Counted from the first letter of the stretch, positions 41,574 through 52,079 are shown. The stretch: 64,000 nt of DNA from Chloroflexota bacterium (GCA_011523515.1 WTGO01000069.1:1-64000), one strand, 5' to 3'. Translations and numbers: made by a program. The notes: generated by a model from the letters alone, not told the origin.

Positions 41574-43136
41574 TTGGACCTCAACCCGATCAATTGGCTG
41601 CTGGCGCTGCTTCCGGTCCTTACGGTGCTGCTGCTGATGGTGGGCCTGGGCTGGGGCGGCAGCCGCGCCGGTTTGGCTGGATTCGTCGTCGCGCTGGTCC
41701 TTTCATTAACCGTATTCGGCGCTGAATTGCAGCTGGTGGCGGTCGCCATCGGCAAATCCCTTTTTCTCGCGGTCGACGTCTTGTACATTGTCTGGATGGC
41801 GCTTTTCTTTTATAACGTGACCAACGAGGCAGGCGCGGTTGCCTTGATCGGCCGAACCTTGCCGCGTTTGACCCCTGACCGCGCCGCGCAGAGCTTGCTC
41901 ATCAGCTGGGTATTTGTATCGCTCCTGCAAGGCGTTGGCGGCTTCGGCGTGCCGGTGGCGGTGGTCGCGCCTCTGTTGGTCGGCCTGGGTTACACCGCGA
42001 CGCAATCGGTAATCATGGCTGCGCTGGGCCATGGCTGGGCGGTGACCTTCGGTTCGCTGGGCACCTCTTTTGTCGCCCTGACCGCCGTCACCGGGCTTGC
42101 GGGCGAGGCGCTGGCGCATGACGCGGCGCTGGTTTTGGGCTTGGCCGGCTTCTTCAGCGGCGGCCTTGTCGCCTTTGTCAGCGCCGGCTGGAGTGGATTC
42201 CTGCGCTCGCTGCCCATGCTGCTCGTCGTTGGCGCCGTCATGGGGTTGACACAGTGGTGGATCGCGACCAACGGCTTGTGGACCCTCGGCTCCACCTCGG
42301 GCGCGCTGGCCGGCGCTTTCGTCGGCGTTGTTTACGTTTTGTCGCCGCTGCATACGGGGAAATCTCAGCCGGCGCCTGACTCTGATAGCGAGCGACCTCG
42401 CGACATCGCGCTGGCCCTGGCCGCCTACGCTATCTTGTTGGTCTTGGCCTTTTCGGCCAATCTGGTTGGCCCGCTGGAGCAGCTGGTCGATGCAGTCCGC
42501 ATCCAGGTCGAGTTCCCGGCGGTGGCGACCAGCTACGGCTGGCGGATTCCCGCCGAGAGCGGGCGCAGCATCAGCGTCTTCGGTCACGCCGGCGCGATTC
42601 TATTCTACGCCGGGCTAATCGCATTTCAGTTGTATCGCCGCGCCGGCTACTATGAGCCTCACAATGTCTTGCGCGAAATATGGGGCAAGGTGCGCCGCTC
42701 CGCATCCAAGTCCACCGTGTCCATTCTGGCGCTTGTGGCGATGGCGGCCCTGATGACCCATTCCGGCATGACTCAAATTATCGCCCGCGGCATCAGCGAG
42801 ACCTTCAGCGCCGACTTCTATCCCCTGGTTTCGCCATTCATCGGCGCTCTGGGCGCATTCATGACCGGAAGCAATACCAATTCCAATGTGGTCTTTGGCG
42901 CGCTGCAGCAAGAAACTGCCACCTTGCTGGCGCTGAGCGTGCCGGTGGTGCTGGCTGGTCAGACGGCCGGGGCTTCGCTGGGCAGCGTGCTTGCGCCGGC
43001 CAAGGTCATCGTCGGCTGCAGCACGGTCGGCTTGGCCGGGCAGGAGGGTCCAGTGATCCGACGCATGCTGATTCTCGGGCTGATCCCCGTCGCCTTCGTC
43101 GCGCTCTTCACCTTCTCCAGGCTGGCCGGCTCATGA
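41574..43136 (+). CDS. lctP: L-lactate permease family transporter
   Basis: LctP-like polytopic protein (QGVGGFGVPVAVVAPLLVGLGY; FMTGSNTNSNVVFGALQQETA); TTG start with AGGAGA. Confidence 0.88.
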   Translation: MDLNPINWLLALLPVLTVLLLMVGLGWGGSRAGLAGFVVALVLSLTVFGAELQLVAVAIGKSLFLAVDVLYIVWMALFFYNVTNEAGAVALIGRTLPRLTPDRAAQSLLISWVFVSLLQGVGGFGVPVAVVAPLLVGLGYTATQSVIMAALGHGWAVTFGSLGTSFVALTAVTGLAGEALAHDAALVLGLAGFFSGGLVAFVSAGWSGFLRSLPMLLVVGAVMGLTQWWIATNGLWTLGSTSGALAGAFVGVVYVLSPLHTGKSQPAPDSDSERPRDIALALAAYAILLVLAFSANLVGPLEQLVDAVRIQVEFPAVATSYGWRIPAESGRSISVFGHAGAILFYAGLIAFQLYRRAGYYEPHNVLREIWGKVRRSASKSTVSILALVAMAALMTHSGMTQIIARGISETFSADFYPLVSPFIGALGAFMTGSNTNSNVVFGALQQETATLLALSVPVVLAGQTAGASLGSVLAPAKVIVGCSTVGLAGQEGPVIRRMLILGLIPVAFVALFTFSRLAGS

Positions 43137-44146
43137 TGCGCCTGGCGCTGCTCGGGACGGGAACAATCGCGCATGCGCATGCCGTGGCTGCGCAGTCAAT
43201 CGCCAGCTGCGAGTTGGCCGCGGTCGTCAACCATCGCCCGGGGTCGCTGACGCGTTTTGCAGCTGAATTCGGAATACCGCGACAGTATGCGACTCTCCGC
43301 GCGCTGATTGCCGACGGCGGCATCGACGCCCTGATCGTGGGCACGCCCAACGCCTTGCACGCCGAGCAGAGCATAACGGCGCTGAACGCGGGCATCCACG
43401 TTTTGCTTGAGAAACCGATGGCGCTGAACGCGACTGAGGCGCGGGCGATCCTTGCCGCCAGCGAGTCGTCAGCCGCGCTGCTGCAGGTCGCGCATTGCCT
43501 GCGCTTCATTCCGGATCTGGCGGCGCTGCGCGAACGGATTGGAACTGGCGCGATCGGAGAGGTGGTCCGGACGCACGGCTACGGTATTCACGCTAACTGG
43601 GGACCTGGCGGCTGGTTCACGCAGCGAGAGCTCGCGGGCGGCGGCGCGCTGGTCGATATGGGCGTGCACGCCATCGACGCGGTTCGTCATGTTCTGGGCG
43701 ACCCCGCGCCCCGCTCCGTGATTGCGCGCATAGGCAGCTACTACGGCGACTATGATGTCGACGATACTGGCCTCATTGTTGTTGAGTGGGCCAACGGCGT
43801 CTTTTCTACGGTAGAATTTGGCTGGAATCAGCCGCACGCCGAGGGCGTAGTCGGCTCGACGCACTTTTACGGCCGCGAGGGCTACGCGCGTCTGTTTCCC
43901 ACGTGGCTTACTCAATCCGAAACTGAGGACACTGACTCCACGCTGCCGGCCGCGAATATCGCTGACCTGGATGCGGTTTTTGCCGAAATGTATCGTGAGC
44001 AATTGCGGCATTTTGTCGCCTGCATCGACAGCGGCAGCCAGCCCATGCCCGGCGCGCGCGAGGGCTATCAGGTCATGCGGATTGTGGACGCCGCTTACGA
44101 AAGCAGCCGCTGGGGACGGATAATCCATTTGGAGGACGAAAGATGA
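43133..44146 (+). CDS. Gfo/Idh/MocA family oxidoreductase
   Basis: MMRLALLGTGTIAHAHAVAAQSIASCELAAVV; LLEKPMALNATEA; start overlaps the lctP stop. Confidence 0.9.
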   Translation: MMRLALLGTGTIAHAHAVAAQSIASCELAAVVNHRPGSLTRFAAEFGIPRQYATLRALIADGGIDALIVGTPNALHAEQSITALNAGIHVLLEKPMALNATEARAILAASESSAALLQVAHCLRFIPDLAALRERIGTGAIGEVVRTHGYGIHANWGPGGWFTQRELAGGGALVDMGVHAIDAVRHVLGDPAPRSVIARIGSYYGDYDVDDTGLIVVEWANGVFSTVEFGWNQPHAEGVVGSTHFYGREGYARLFPTWLTQSETEDTDSTLPAANIADLDAVFAEMYREQLRHFVACIDSGSQPMPGAREGYQVMRIVDAAYESSRWGRIIHLEDER

Positions 44147-45399
44147 GCGAGCTGGCGCTATTTGGGGGCAGCAAGACAAGGACGGCAGCCTATCCGAGCT
44201 GGCCTGTGCACGATGAGCGTGATGTCGAAGCGGTCGCCGAGGTCGTGCGCAGCGGCAATTGGGGCGGATTCCCGTATCCGGGTCCGCAGACTCAGCGCTT
44301 CCTCGATGCCTTCGTTGCGATGCATCGTGGTGAATATGCCGTCGCGGTGATGAACGGCACCATCACCATGGAAGTCGCCTTGCGCGCGGCCGGCATCGGC
44401 TGGGGAGACGAAGTCCTGGTCCCCGCCTACACCTTTCAGGCGACCGCCTCCGCGCCCATGATGGCAGGCGCAATTCCCGTGCTGGTGGATATAGATCCCG
44501 ACACCTTCTGCATTGACCCTAAGGCCATAGAGGCCGCGATCACCGAGCGGACGCGAGCCATCATCCCCGTGCATATCGCGTCGCAAATGGCCGACATGGA
44601 CGCCATCATGGCCATCGCCGCAAAACATAACCTGATCGTCATTGAAGACGCGGCCCACGCTCACGGCGCCGTCTGGTCCGGCCAAGGCGTCGGCACGCTC
44701 GGACACTTTGGCTCCTTCAGCATGCAGTCAACCAAGATCATGACCGCTGGCGAGGGTGGCGTATTGCTCTGCCGCTCACAGGAACACGCCTGGCGCGCGG
44801 CCAGCATTATCGACTGCGGCCGACCGCACGATCCGGCCGGCGAGATATATACGCAGGGCGGCAACTTTCGTATGACCGAATTGCAAGCGGCGCTGCTGAA
44901 TGTCGCCTTGGAGCGATTCCCGGCGCAAGCCGATACGCGCGAGCAGGCGGCGAACTACATGGACGAAGCGCTGAGCGAGATCGAGGGCGTCCGCGTCTTG
45001 CCGCGCGATGCCCGGCATGAAAAGCGCGCGCTCTACCGCTACATCTTTGCGGTTGCACCCGAGTCCTTCGGCGCGACCAACAAGATTATTGCGCGCGCGA
45101 TGCAGGCTGAGGGCATCCCGTGCTGGACCGGCTACGATCCTATGTACCGTTACGATCTGTTTCGACCTAATGACTCGCGTCTGGCTGTGCCGTCCGCCTT
45201 CCCGGAATACTTTGAACTGGACAAAATGCGTTTGCCTGTCACCGAGCGCATCAGCACACGCGAGGGGCTGTGGCTGGATGAGGAGATCTTCCGCGAGGGC
45301 GAGGGCGCCGTGGATGAAGCAGTTGCCGCGCTGAAGAAGGTGCAAGGGGCGCTGGCGGACGATCCGGCGCTGGCGGGCCGCATTCGCGCGCTCGACTGA
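44143..45399 (+). CDS. DegT/DnrJ/EryC1/StrS family aminotransferase
   Basis: QSTKIMTAGEGGVLL PLP-Lys motif; VPAYTFQATASAPMMAGAIPVLVDID; ATGA overlap with preceding gene. Confidence 0.92.
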   Translation: MSELALFGGSKTRTAAYPSWPVHDERDVEAVAEVVRSGNWGGFPYPGPQTQRFLDAFVAMHRGEYAVAVMNGTITMEVALRAAGIGWGDEVLVPAYTFQATASAPMMAGAIPVLVDIDPDTFCIDPKAIEAAITERTRAIIPVHIASQMADMDAIMAIAAKHNLIVIEDAAHAHGAVWSGQGVGTLGHFGSFSMQSTKIMTAGEGGVLLCRSQEHAWRAASIIDCGRPHDPAGEIYTQGGNFRMTELQAALLNVALERFPAQADTREQAANYMDEALSEIEGVRVLPRDARHEKRALYRYIFAVAPESFGATNKIIARAMQAEGIPCWTGYDPMYRYDLFRPNDSRLAVPSAFPEYFELDKMRLPVTERISTREGLWLDEEIFREGEGAVDEAVAALKKVQGALADDPALAGRIRALD

Positions 45400-46998
45400 T
45401 CAACCAGCGTTCACCGTCGTCGGGTATCCGACCGGGTCGACCATCACATCGATCAGCATGGGAGCGCGCCGGGACAATCCCGCTTGAATGGCGGCGTCGC
45501 AATCAAGTCTTGATTCCACGCGGCGGTAGGCGATGCCGTAGGCGCCGGCGACAAGTTCGAAATCGGGGTTGCGGAATTCGGTGCCAAAAGCGGGATGCTG
45601 CGCGCGTACCTGCGCCGAGCGAATTAAATCCAGCGCGGCGTCATTCATGATGATCACCAGGACGTGCAGCTGCCGCTCAACCAGTATGCCCAACTCGCCC
45701 ATGACCATCGCCAGACCGGCATCGCCCGTGATGCAAACGGCGGGTTCACCGGTCGTGGCCGCCGCCGCAATGGCGCTGCAGAGCCCGAATCCCATAACCG
45801 ACAGTCCGTTCGAGACGAAGTAACGATTCGGCTTGCGCGCCGGCCAATGAAGCGCCGCGAAGATCTTGTGCGAGCCGACATCGGTGGTCACTAAAATATC
45901 GCCCGGCGTCTGATCCCGCAGGGAAGCCAGGAATGTCTGCGGCAGTATGCGCTTGGCGTTTGGAGCAGGCAGGTTGACCTGGCTCTGACTGTCACGAAAT
46001 TGTCGAACCCTCGCTGCGCCCCAGGTCTCGTACGCCCGGCAGCTGACATCCCTCAGCGCGTTGAGGATGTCGTCGATGGGGCCGACCGCTGCCCATGCGC
46101 AGGCAATTTGCGGGTCATTGTTTTCCCAGCTGGCGATCCAGACCAAGGGCGTTTCGTAGTCCCAGGGTTTGACCAACTCGACCACATCAAAGCCGATGGC
46201 GACGATGCAGTCGGCTTCATTCAATAATTCGTAAACCGGATCGACGCGCGTCAGCCCGACGGTCCCAGCGAAGAGCGGATGATCCGCTGAAAGCGCGCCT
46301 TTGCTCTTTGGCGTGTCGATTAGCGGCGCGCCCAAGCGCTCGGCGAGACCGCGAATGGCGTCATACGGCGCGCCCGGCTCCAGACCCAAGCCGACCGCGA
46401 TGATCGGTTTCCGCTTGTCGGCAAGCAGAGCGCGGATGGCGCTGATATCAATATTGCCGTGGGGCGCTGGCGTTGCCTTTGACGGTTCACCGGCGAGCTC
46501 TGCTTCTTGCCGGGCAATGCGATTGTGCAAGCTGATATGGACCGGACCGGGCCGCCCGGCATTTGCCACGCTCAGCGCACAACGAATGGTCCGGGCCGCA
46601 TTGGCCGCCGAAAGTTCCGCCGACAGCTTGCAGATGGGCTGGAAGAACGCAGCAAGATCCAGCACTTGATGCGTATGACGGCCAATCAGGTCAGGGTCGG
46701 TAGTCGCCGTGATCAAAAGCACAGGCGCCCGGTCCAGATGCGCATGCGCTAACCCGGCGGCAGCATTGGCCGCGCCCGGGCCAAGCGTGGTCAGCGCCAC
46801 ACCTATTTTCCCGCCCAAGCGCGCCTCGGTCGCCGCCATGAAGCAGGCGCTGCTCTCGTTCTTGACCAGCACAAAGTCAATCCCGCGCCGGCGAATCGCG
46901 TCCAGGATTTCGACGTTTTCGCCGCCCGGCAATCCGTACACGCGCTCTACGCCCACGACCTTAAGTTGTGCTGCGAAGAAGTCCGCGACCGTCGCCAT
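45400..46998 (-). CDS. Thiamine pyrophosphate-dependent enzyme (acetolactate synthase-like)
   Basis: VYGLPGGENVEILDAI; LGPGAANAAAGLAHAHLDRAPVLLI; TPP-binding GDAGLAMVMGEL; start trimmed to MATVADFF. Confidence 0.88.
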   Translation of the reverse strand: MATVADFFAAQLKVVGVERVYGLPGGENVEILDAIRRRGIDFVLVKNESSACFMAATEARLGGKIGVALTTLGPGAANAAAGLAHAHLDRAPVLLITATTDPDLIGRHTHQVLDLAAFFQPICKLSAELSAANAARTIRCALSVANAGRPGPVHISLHNRIARQEAELAGEPSKATPAPHGNIDISAIRALLADKRKPIIAVGLGLEPGAPYDAIRGLAERLGAPLIDTPKSKGALSADHPLFAGTVGLTRVDPVYELLNEADCIVAIGFDVVELVKPWDYETPLVWIASWENNDPQIACAWAAVGPIDDILNALRDVSCRAYETWGAARVRQFRDSQSQVNLPAPNAKRILPQTFLASLRDQTPGDILVTTDVGSHKIFAALHWPARKPNRYFVSNGLSVMGFGLCSAIAAAATTGEPAVCITGDAGLAMVMGELGILVERQLHVLVIIMNDAALDLIRSAQVRAQHPAFGTEFRNPDFELVAGAYGIAYRRVESRLDCDAAIQAGLSRRAPMLIDVMVDPVGYPTTVNAG

Positions 46999-47142
46999 GC
47001 TTAGGCGCCTCGCAACTATCTTTTCCAAGCCGTCATTATGCACGTTGCAGATTCAGTGTCAATTCAGTGTGCCCGGTTGCGAACATGGGTGTATAATCTG
47101 GCGGAAATTGCGGCGCGATTGTATGGAGGCTTATCGACAGCT

Positions 47143-48393
47143 ATGGCCTTCATGAAACTTGCCAAATCCGGCACACTCTCTCTCAACGAGACAATGCAAG
47201 ATATGCGGAATGCCGGGCGGCGCGTATTTCAATTTGGTTTTGGCGAATCGCCCTTTCCGCCGCCAAAACGCGTACAAGAAGCCTTGCGCGAGTGGGCGGG
47301 CCGCACTGAGTATACACCGGTCGCCGGTTTGCCACCCTTACGCGAAAAGATCGCCGAATTCCACCATGAAGCCGACCGCTATCCCATCGCAGCGGATCAA
47401 GTCTTGGTCGCGCCGGGTACGAAACCCTTGCTCTATAACATCATGCAGGCCTTCCAGCCTGGCGAAGTCTACTTGCTGGGACCGTCGTGGGTGTCTTATG
47501 CGCCGCAGGCCGCACTGGCTCGCCATCAAGTTGTGCCGATCCGCACCACATTTGAAGAGCGCTGGCGTGTAACTTCCGAATCATTGGAAGCGGCGATTCG
47601 GACGCACGGCCTGGCCGATCGCCAAAAACTGATGGTCCTGAACTATCCTGGCAATCCCGACGGCTTGAGCTACAGTCGCGCCGAGCTCGAAGGTTTGGCC
47701 GAGGTCATGCGCGCTCACGGCCTTTGGGTAGTCTCGGACGAAATCTACGCCTTGCTCGACCACACAGGCCAACATGTTTCACTCGCCACGATTTATCCAG
47801 AGCGTACGCTGGTGACGACCGGCGTATCCAAGTGGTGCGGCGCCGGCGGCTGGCGATTGGGCGCGCTGATCTTGCCGCCCCATGCGCCCAAAGCCCTTCT
47901 CGACGCGCTGATTGGCCTGGGCTCGGAAACCTATTCGTGCGCCCCGGCGCCGATACAAGGGGCTGCGCTAGCCGCCTACCAGCTGGATTCGGAAGTCCAT
48001 CAGTTTCTGAACGCCCAGCGGAAGGTGCTTTCGGCAATCGGCGCGGTAATCTATCGCTCGCTGGTGGATGCGGGCCTGCGCGTGCATCCGCCTCAGGGTG
48101 GCTTCTACCTGCTGCTGGACTTTAGCCCTTTTGCTGATCAGCTTGCGCGGCGCGGCCTGTCAAGCGACAAGCGGCTTTGCGAGCGCCTGCTTGAAGAGAG
48201 CGGCGTGGCGCTATTACCCGGCAGTTCCTTTGGCATGCAATCCGAAGCGCTTACCGCGCGACTGGCCTACGTCGACTTTGATGGGCGGGCAGCCCTGCGA
48301 GATTTCGCCGCATGCCAGTTTCGCGCCGCCCGTCATGCCGCCAATATGTTGCAAGGTATCGCCGAGATCAGCAATTGGTTACGCAGTTGTTGA
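47143..48393 (+). CDS. Class I/II pyridoxal phosphate-dependent aminotransferase
   Basis: NYPGNPDGLSYSRAEL; VSDEIYALL; GVSKWCGAGGWRLG PLP-Lys region. Confidence 0.92.
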   Translation: MAFMKLAKSGTLSLNETMQDMRNAGRRVFQFGFGESPFPPPKRVQEALREWAGRTEYTPVAGLPPLREKIAEFHHEADRYPIAADQVLVAPGTKPLLYNIMQAFQPGEVYLLGPSWVSYAPQAALARHQVVPIRTTFEERWRVTSESLEAAIRTHGLADRQKLMVLNYPGNPDGLSYSRAELEGLAEVMRAHGLWVVSDEIYALLDHTGQHVSLATIYPERTLVTTGVSKWCGAGGWRLGALILPPHAPKALLDALIGLGSETYSCAPAPIQGAALAAYQLDSEVHQFLNAQRKVLSAIGAVIYRSLVDAGLRVHPPQGGFYLLLDFSPFADQLARRGLSSDKRLCERLLEESGVALLPGSSFGMQSEALTARLAYVDFDGRAALRDFAACQFRAARHAANMLQGIAEISNWLRSC

Positions 48394-49120
48394 GCAGAAG
48401 ATATACGCTCAAGACGAACAGCGGAATCATCATCATCCACTCAAAAACTTGTTGATTTATGCGATCAATCAGATAACGCGCGACCATCACCGCCGGCGGT
48501 ATCAGCACAAACACCCAGGCGATGCCGAGTAAGCGCTCGACATCAAACAGGCCGATCAGAACAAAACCGGGCAGCTTGGTCAAGTTCATAACGGTGAAAA
48601 ACAGCGTTGTCGTGCCGATAAAGCGTCGCGGCGTCATCTTGGGTTGCAGCAGCAAGTAAGCCGTGAAAGGCGGCGCCCCAACGTTGGCAAGCGTCGAGCC
48701 AAATCCCGATGCCAATCCGGCGAAATAGCCGTGCCATTTGCGAGGGCGGTATGTCAACGCGGCCAGGCGGTCGCTGGCGATCTTGAATACAAGGGCGAGC
48801 AGCGTCAAGCCGCCGATGACGCGCTTCAGTGTAAGGGCATCAATGTCCTTAAGCACGACTGCGCCCAAGACCACGCCGAGCAATCCGGGCAGGATCATGA
48901 GGCTGATATAGTGCCGATCCCACTGCTTCCAGTAGAAAAAGAGAGCGAAGCCATCGGCGAATATGAGCAAAGGCAAGACCAAAACAACGGCGACCTGCGG
49001 TTCGATGAACAGGGTCAGAATTGGTACTGTCAGCGCGACCGGCACTGGACCGCCCAGACCGCCTTTTGAAAAGCCGATCAAGATGCCTACCAGCGCGAAC
49101 ACAAGAACTTCGTTCGTCAA
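48368..49120 (-). CDS. Sulfite exporter TauE/SafE family protein
   Basis: TauE-like TM protein (GILIGFSKGGLGGPVPVALTVPIL; GFGSTLANVGAPPFTAYLL). Confidence 0.88.
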   Translation of the reverse strand: MTNEVLVFALVGILIGFSKGGLGGPVPVALTVPILTLFIEPQVAVVLVLPLLIFADGFALFFYWKQWDRHYISLMILPGLLGVVLGAVVLKDIDALTLKRVIGGLTLLALVFKIASDRLAALTYRPRKWHGYFAGLASGFGSTLANVGAPPFTAYLLLQPKMTPRRFIGTTTLFFTVMNLTKLPGFVLIGLFDVERLLGIAWVFVLIPPAVMVARYLIDRINQQVFEWMMMIPLFVLSVYLLLNNCVTNC

Positions 49121-49265
49121 AGCCGAATCTTTTCACAAGCGATTTGAGCCGCAGACATTATACTGTATTTGCAGTCTAGTTCCGACTGTCGGGCGACGTG
49201 ACGGCATATTTGGCTGCCGCATTTTTGCGGGGGCCAAGCGCGTTAGAATCAGGTTAATACGACAC

Positions 49266-50081
49266 ATGGGAGAATCCGCCTTGGACATCAAGCAACTGAA
49301 TGACGAAGGTCGTGACCTGTGGAACCGCAAAGCGCGCTTCTGGGATGACCTGTATGGCGTTACGGGCAACAACTTTCATCGCCAGTTGGTCGAGCCCAGC
49401 GTGCTGCAGCTGCTCGACCTGCGCGCCGGCGAATCCGTCCTTGATGCCGGTTGCGGCAATGGCGTAATGGCGCGGCGGCTGGTCCGGGACGGCGCGGTGG
49501 TGACGGCCTTCGACTACAGCGAAGCGATGCTGGAGCTCGCGCGTACTCGCGACCGCGCGGCCGGCGTTCGCGTGGATTACCGCCTCATCGACGCGACTGA
49601 CGAAGCAGCGCTTCTGCAACTGGGAGCGCGGCGCTTCGACGCGATTACTTGTTCGATGGCCTTGATGGACATGCCGGCGATCAATCCGCTGTTTGCGGCG
49701 GCCAGCCAACTGCTGAAGCCGGACGGCCGTTTGGTCTTCGCGACCATGCACCCGGCTTTTAATTCCAACAATCCGGTTTTCCTGCATGAGAAAGAGGACC
49801 GCGACGGCGACGTCAGCGAGCACTATGCGCTGAAGCTGCGCGCTTATCTTGACATGCCGCCGGTCAAGGGTTCGGGCGCGCCCGGCGAACCAACGCCGCA
49901 TTATTACTATCATCGCCCGCTTGGCGATATGCTCAACGCCGCCTTCGCCGCGGGATTCGTCCTCGACGCCTTGCTCGAGCCGGCATTTGAGGACGAAATT
50001 TCGGCCAAGGCGAGCAGTCTCGATTGGACCAGGTTTCGCCAATTCCCGCCCATTCTCAGTGGGCGCTTGCGACCGCGCTAA
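49266..50081 (+). CDS. Class I SAM-dependent methyltransferase
   Basis: VLDAGCGNGVMARRLVRDGAVVTAFDYSEAML; start trimmed from ORF 48963..50081. Confidence 0.88.
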   Translation: MGESALDIKQLNDEGRDLWNRKARFWDDLYGVTGNNFHRQLVEPSVLQLLDLRAGESVLDAGCGNGVMARRLVRDGAVVTAFDYSEAMLELARTRDRAAGVRVDYRLIDATDEAALLQLGARRFDAITCSMALMDMPAINPLFAAASQLLKPDGRLVFATMHPAFNSNNPVFLHEKEDRDGDVSEHYALKLRAYLDMPPVKGSGAPGEPTPHYYYHRPLGDMLNAAFAAGFVLDALLEPAFEDEISAKASSLDWTRFRQFPPILSGRLRPR

Positions 50082-50779
50082 AGGGAGGGATTCCCTCCAT
50101 CGAGTACGCCGGATTTGTAATCTCCGCCGGCGAATTCGTTCAGCAGCGCCAATAAATCGCCCAGGGCGGATTCGATGTCGGCGCCGCCGCCAGCATGATG
50201 CGCCTCAACCGTGATGACGGCGTCGGTCGTGCCGGCATTGGCGGCGCTGGTTGCGCTCTGCCGCCAGCACCAACGGCGCGCCACGACCATCTTGTTCTCA
50301 TCAGAGAAGACGACTTCGCCAACTTCCGGGCGCATCGCTTCGCCGCTGGCGAGTTCTGTATACAGCTCGCTGCCGTCGGAGTAGTGTACGGTGATCGGCG
50401 TCGCAATCTGGCGCGTGTCGAAGATAGCGACCGGCAAGCCATAGCGGATGCTGACGAGATTGCCGATGTCGACCAAGGTGTTTATGACCGGGATATCCCC
50501 TTTCTTGGTCAGACGTCGCAGTAAGGCTTCGGCGGCGCTGCGATATTTGGTAGGCGATACGCCAAATGCGCTGAACGCTCGCCGCCAGGCGCTCAGAGAC
50601 GGCAGCTCGCTCAGAGGCGTTTCGCCTATCCGCGACTTGACCGCAGCTTGTTCCGCCTGGTAGCGGTCTCTCAGCGCCGCCGTTGTCGGCGCGTTGGTTA
50701 CGCCCCGCGCGACAATGGCCCCGCCCGTGAGATTCGGATAATTGCTTGTGATCTGCTTGTCATATTGAAAGCTCGTCAT
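50078..50779 (-). CDS. Stand-alone B3/B4 (PheRS beta/tRNA-binding-like) domain protein
   Basis: B3/B4-type sequence (WRRAFSAFGVSPTKYRSAAEALLRRLTKKGDIPVINTLVDIGNLVSIRYGLPVAIFD). Confidence 0.8.
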   Translation of the reverse strand: MTSFQYDKQITSNYPNLTGGAIVARGVTNAPTTAALRDRYQAEQAAVKSRIGETPLSELPSLSAWRRAFSAFGVSPTKYRSAAEALLRRLTKKGDIPVINTLVDIGNLVSIRYGLPVAIFDTRQIATPITVHYSDGSELYTELASGEAMRPEVGEVVFSDENKMVVARRWCWRQSATSAANAGTTDAVITVEAHHAGGGADIESALGDLLALLNEFAGGDYKSGVLDGGNPSL

Positions 50780-50780
50780 C

Positions 50781-52079
50781 CTAACCTCCTGCGGCCAATT
50801 CCGGGGCGGCCGCTACCTTTCCGATCTTGTTTTTGTCCAGCCAATAGACAATGCGCAGCCATAGGACCAGCGGCACGACCGCGGCCAGCGCCGAAGCATA
50901 AACGATCGCTCGCATGCCGCCGTCGCCCACGGCGTCGATTGCCAAGCCGACCACGAGAATGCCCAGGGTCTGCACCAACTCGAATCCGGCGAAATCCAGC
51001 GAAAACATACGGCCCAGGTACTCGTCATGCACCTGCTGTTGGATAATCACCGAGCTATACGTCCAATTGATCGAGCCGCCCATCGCCCGTACGACCACCG
51101 CCAGCGCCAGAAACTCCAGCGACGGCGCCATACCCCAAAACAGCCAGCCCAAGGCAATCAAGGCGAAGCCGACCCCGATCAGCCGGCGCAGCACCCGTAC
51201 CGAATCGTCGCTGAAGCGATTGGCGATCAGCGGGCCGATGATGGCGCCCACACCGAAAGCGGCCCAGAGAATTGCCATCGAAGTGATACCCCGGTCGCCG
51301 AGGACAAAAACCTGTGTGCCGAAGAAGATGAGCAACGCGTCCGAGCTGGTGATGCTCTGGCCGGCTTTTACCATTAGCGCGGCAGCTGTCTCCGGATGAC
51401 GCCGCAAATAGCGAAAGCCATCCATGACGGTTCGTTCGGCCTTGTCCCTGACTTCGCGCGGCTGCTGACCGATTTCGGAGCGCGGGCTGTCCGGTATTAC
51501 GATTAGCATGACCAAAATCGCCGACAAGACGAAGGTCATGGCGTCTATGAGCAGAGCGATCTGCGTTCCGAAGATCTCCGCCACCAGCCCGCCGCTGATG
51601 GCGCCGACCGCCAACATGGCCGACCAGGTGACACTGCTGAGCGTATTGCCGACGATGAGCTGATGCCGGTACAAAATGCTGGGCATAATGGCGTTGCGCG
51701 CCGGCTCAAAGACCGAGGATATCAAGAATTGGATGATGACTACCACGTAGATCAGCGGCAGGTAATCGCGGCTCTGAGAGGCAAATAGCAGGCCCAGGAC
51801 CGCAACCGCGCGCAGCAGATCGCTGAGGATGAGCAGGCGCTTGCGGTCGAAGCGGTCCGCCAGCACACCGGCCCAGGGCCGCACAAGCAGCGGCGGCAGC
51901 ATGCGGGCGATCAGGAATCCGCTGACCGCAATGCCTTGATATCCGGTTCCCTCAGTGTAGGAAATAATCAGCGCCGAGACGACGATGGTGCTAAACCAGT
52001 CGCCCAACAGGCTGACGAGCTGCGCCCCCCATAGCTTGGCGAAATCACGATTGCTGTTGAGAAGTCTGATGTAATCCAT
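50781..52079 (-). CDS. MFS transporter
   Basis: MFS sequence (RPWAGVLADRFDRKRLLILSDLLRAV); likely start MDYIRLLNSNRDFAKLW. Confidence 0.88.
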   Translation of the reverse strand: MDYIRLLNSNRDFAKLWGAQLVSLLGDWFSTIVVSALIISYTEGTGYQGIAVSGFLIARMLPPLLVRPWAGVLADRFDRKRLLILSDLLRAVAVLGLLFASQSRDYLPLIYVVVIIQFLISSVFEPARNAIMPSILYRHQLIVGNTLSSVTWSAMLAVGAISGGLVAEIFGTQIALLIDAMTFVLSAILVMLIVIPDSPRSEIGQQPREVRDKAERTVMDGFRYLRRHPETAAALMVKAGQSITSSDALLIFFGTQVFVLGDRGITSMAILWAAFGVGAIIGPLIANRFSDDSVRVLRRLIGVGFALIALGWLFWGMAPSLEFLALAVVVRAMGGSINWTYSSVIIQQQVHDEYLGRMFSLDFAGFELVQTLGILVVGLAIDAVGDGGMRAIVYASALAAVVPLVLWLRIVYWLDKNKIGKVAAAPELAAGG

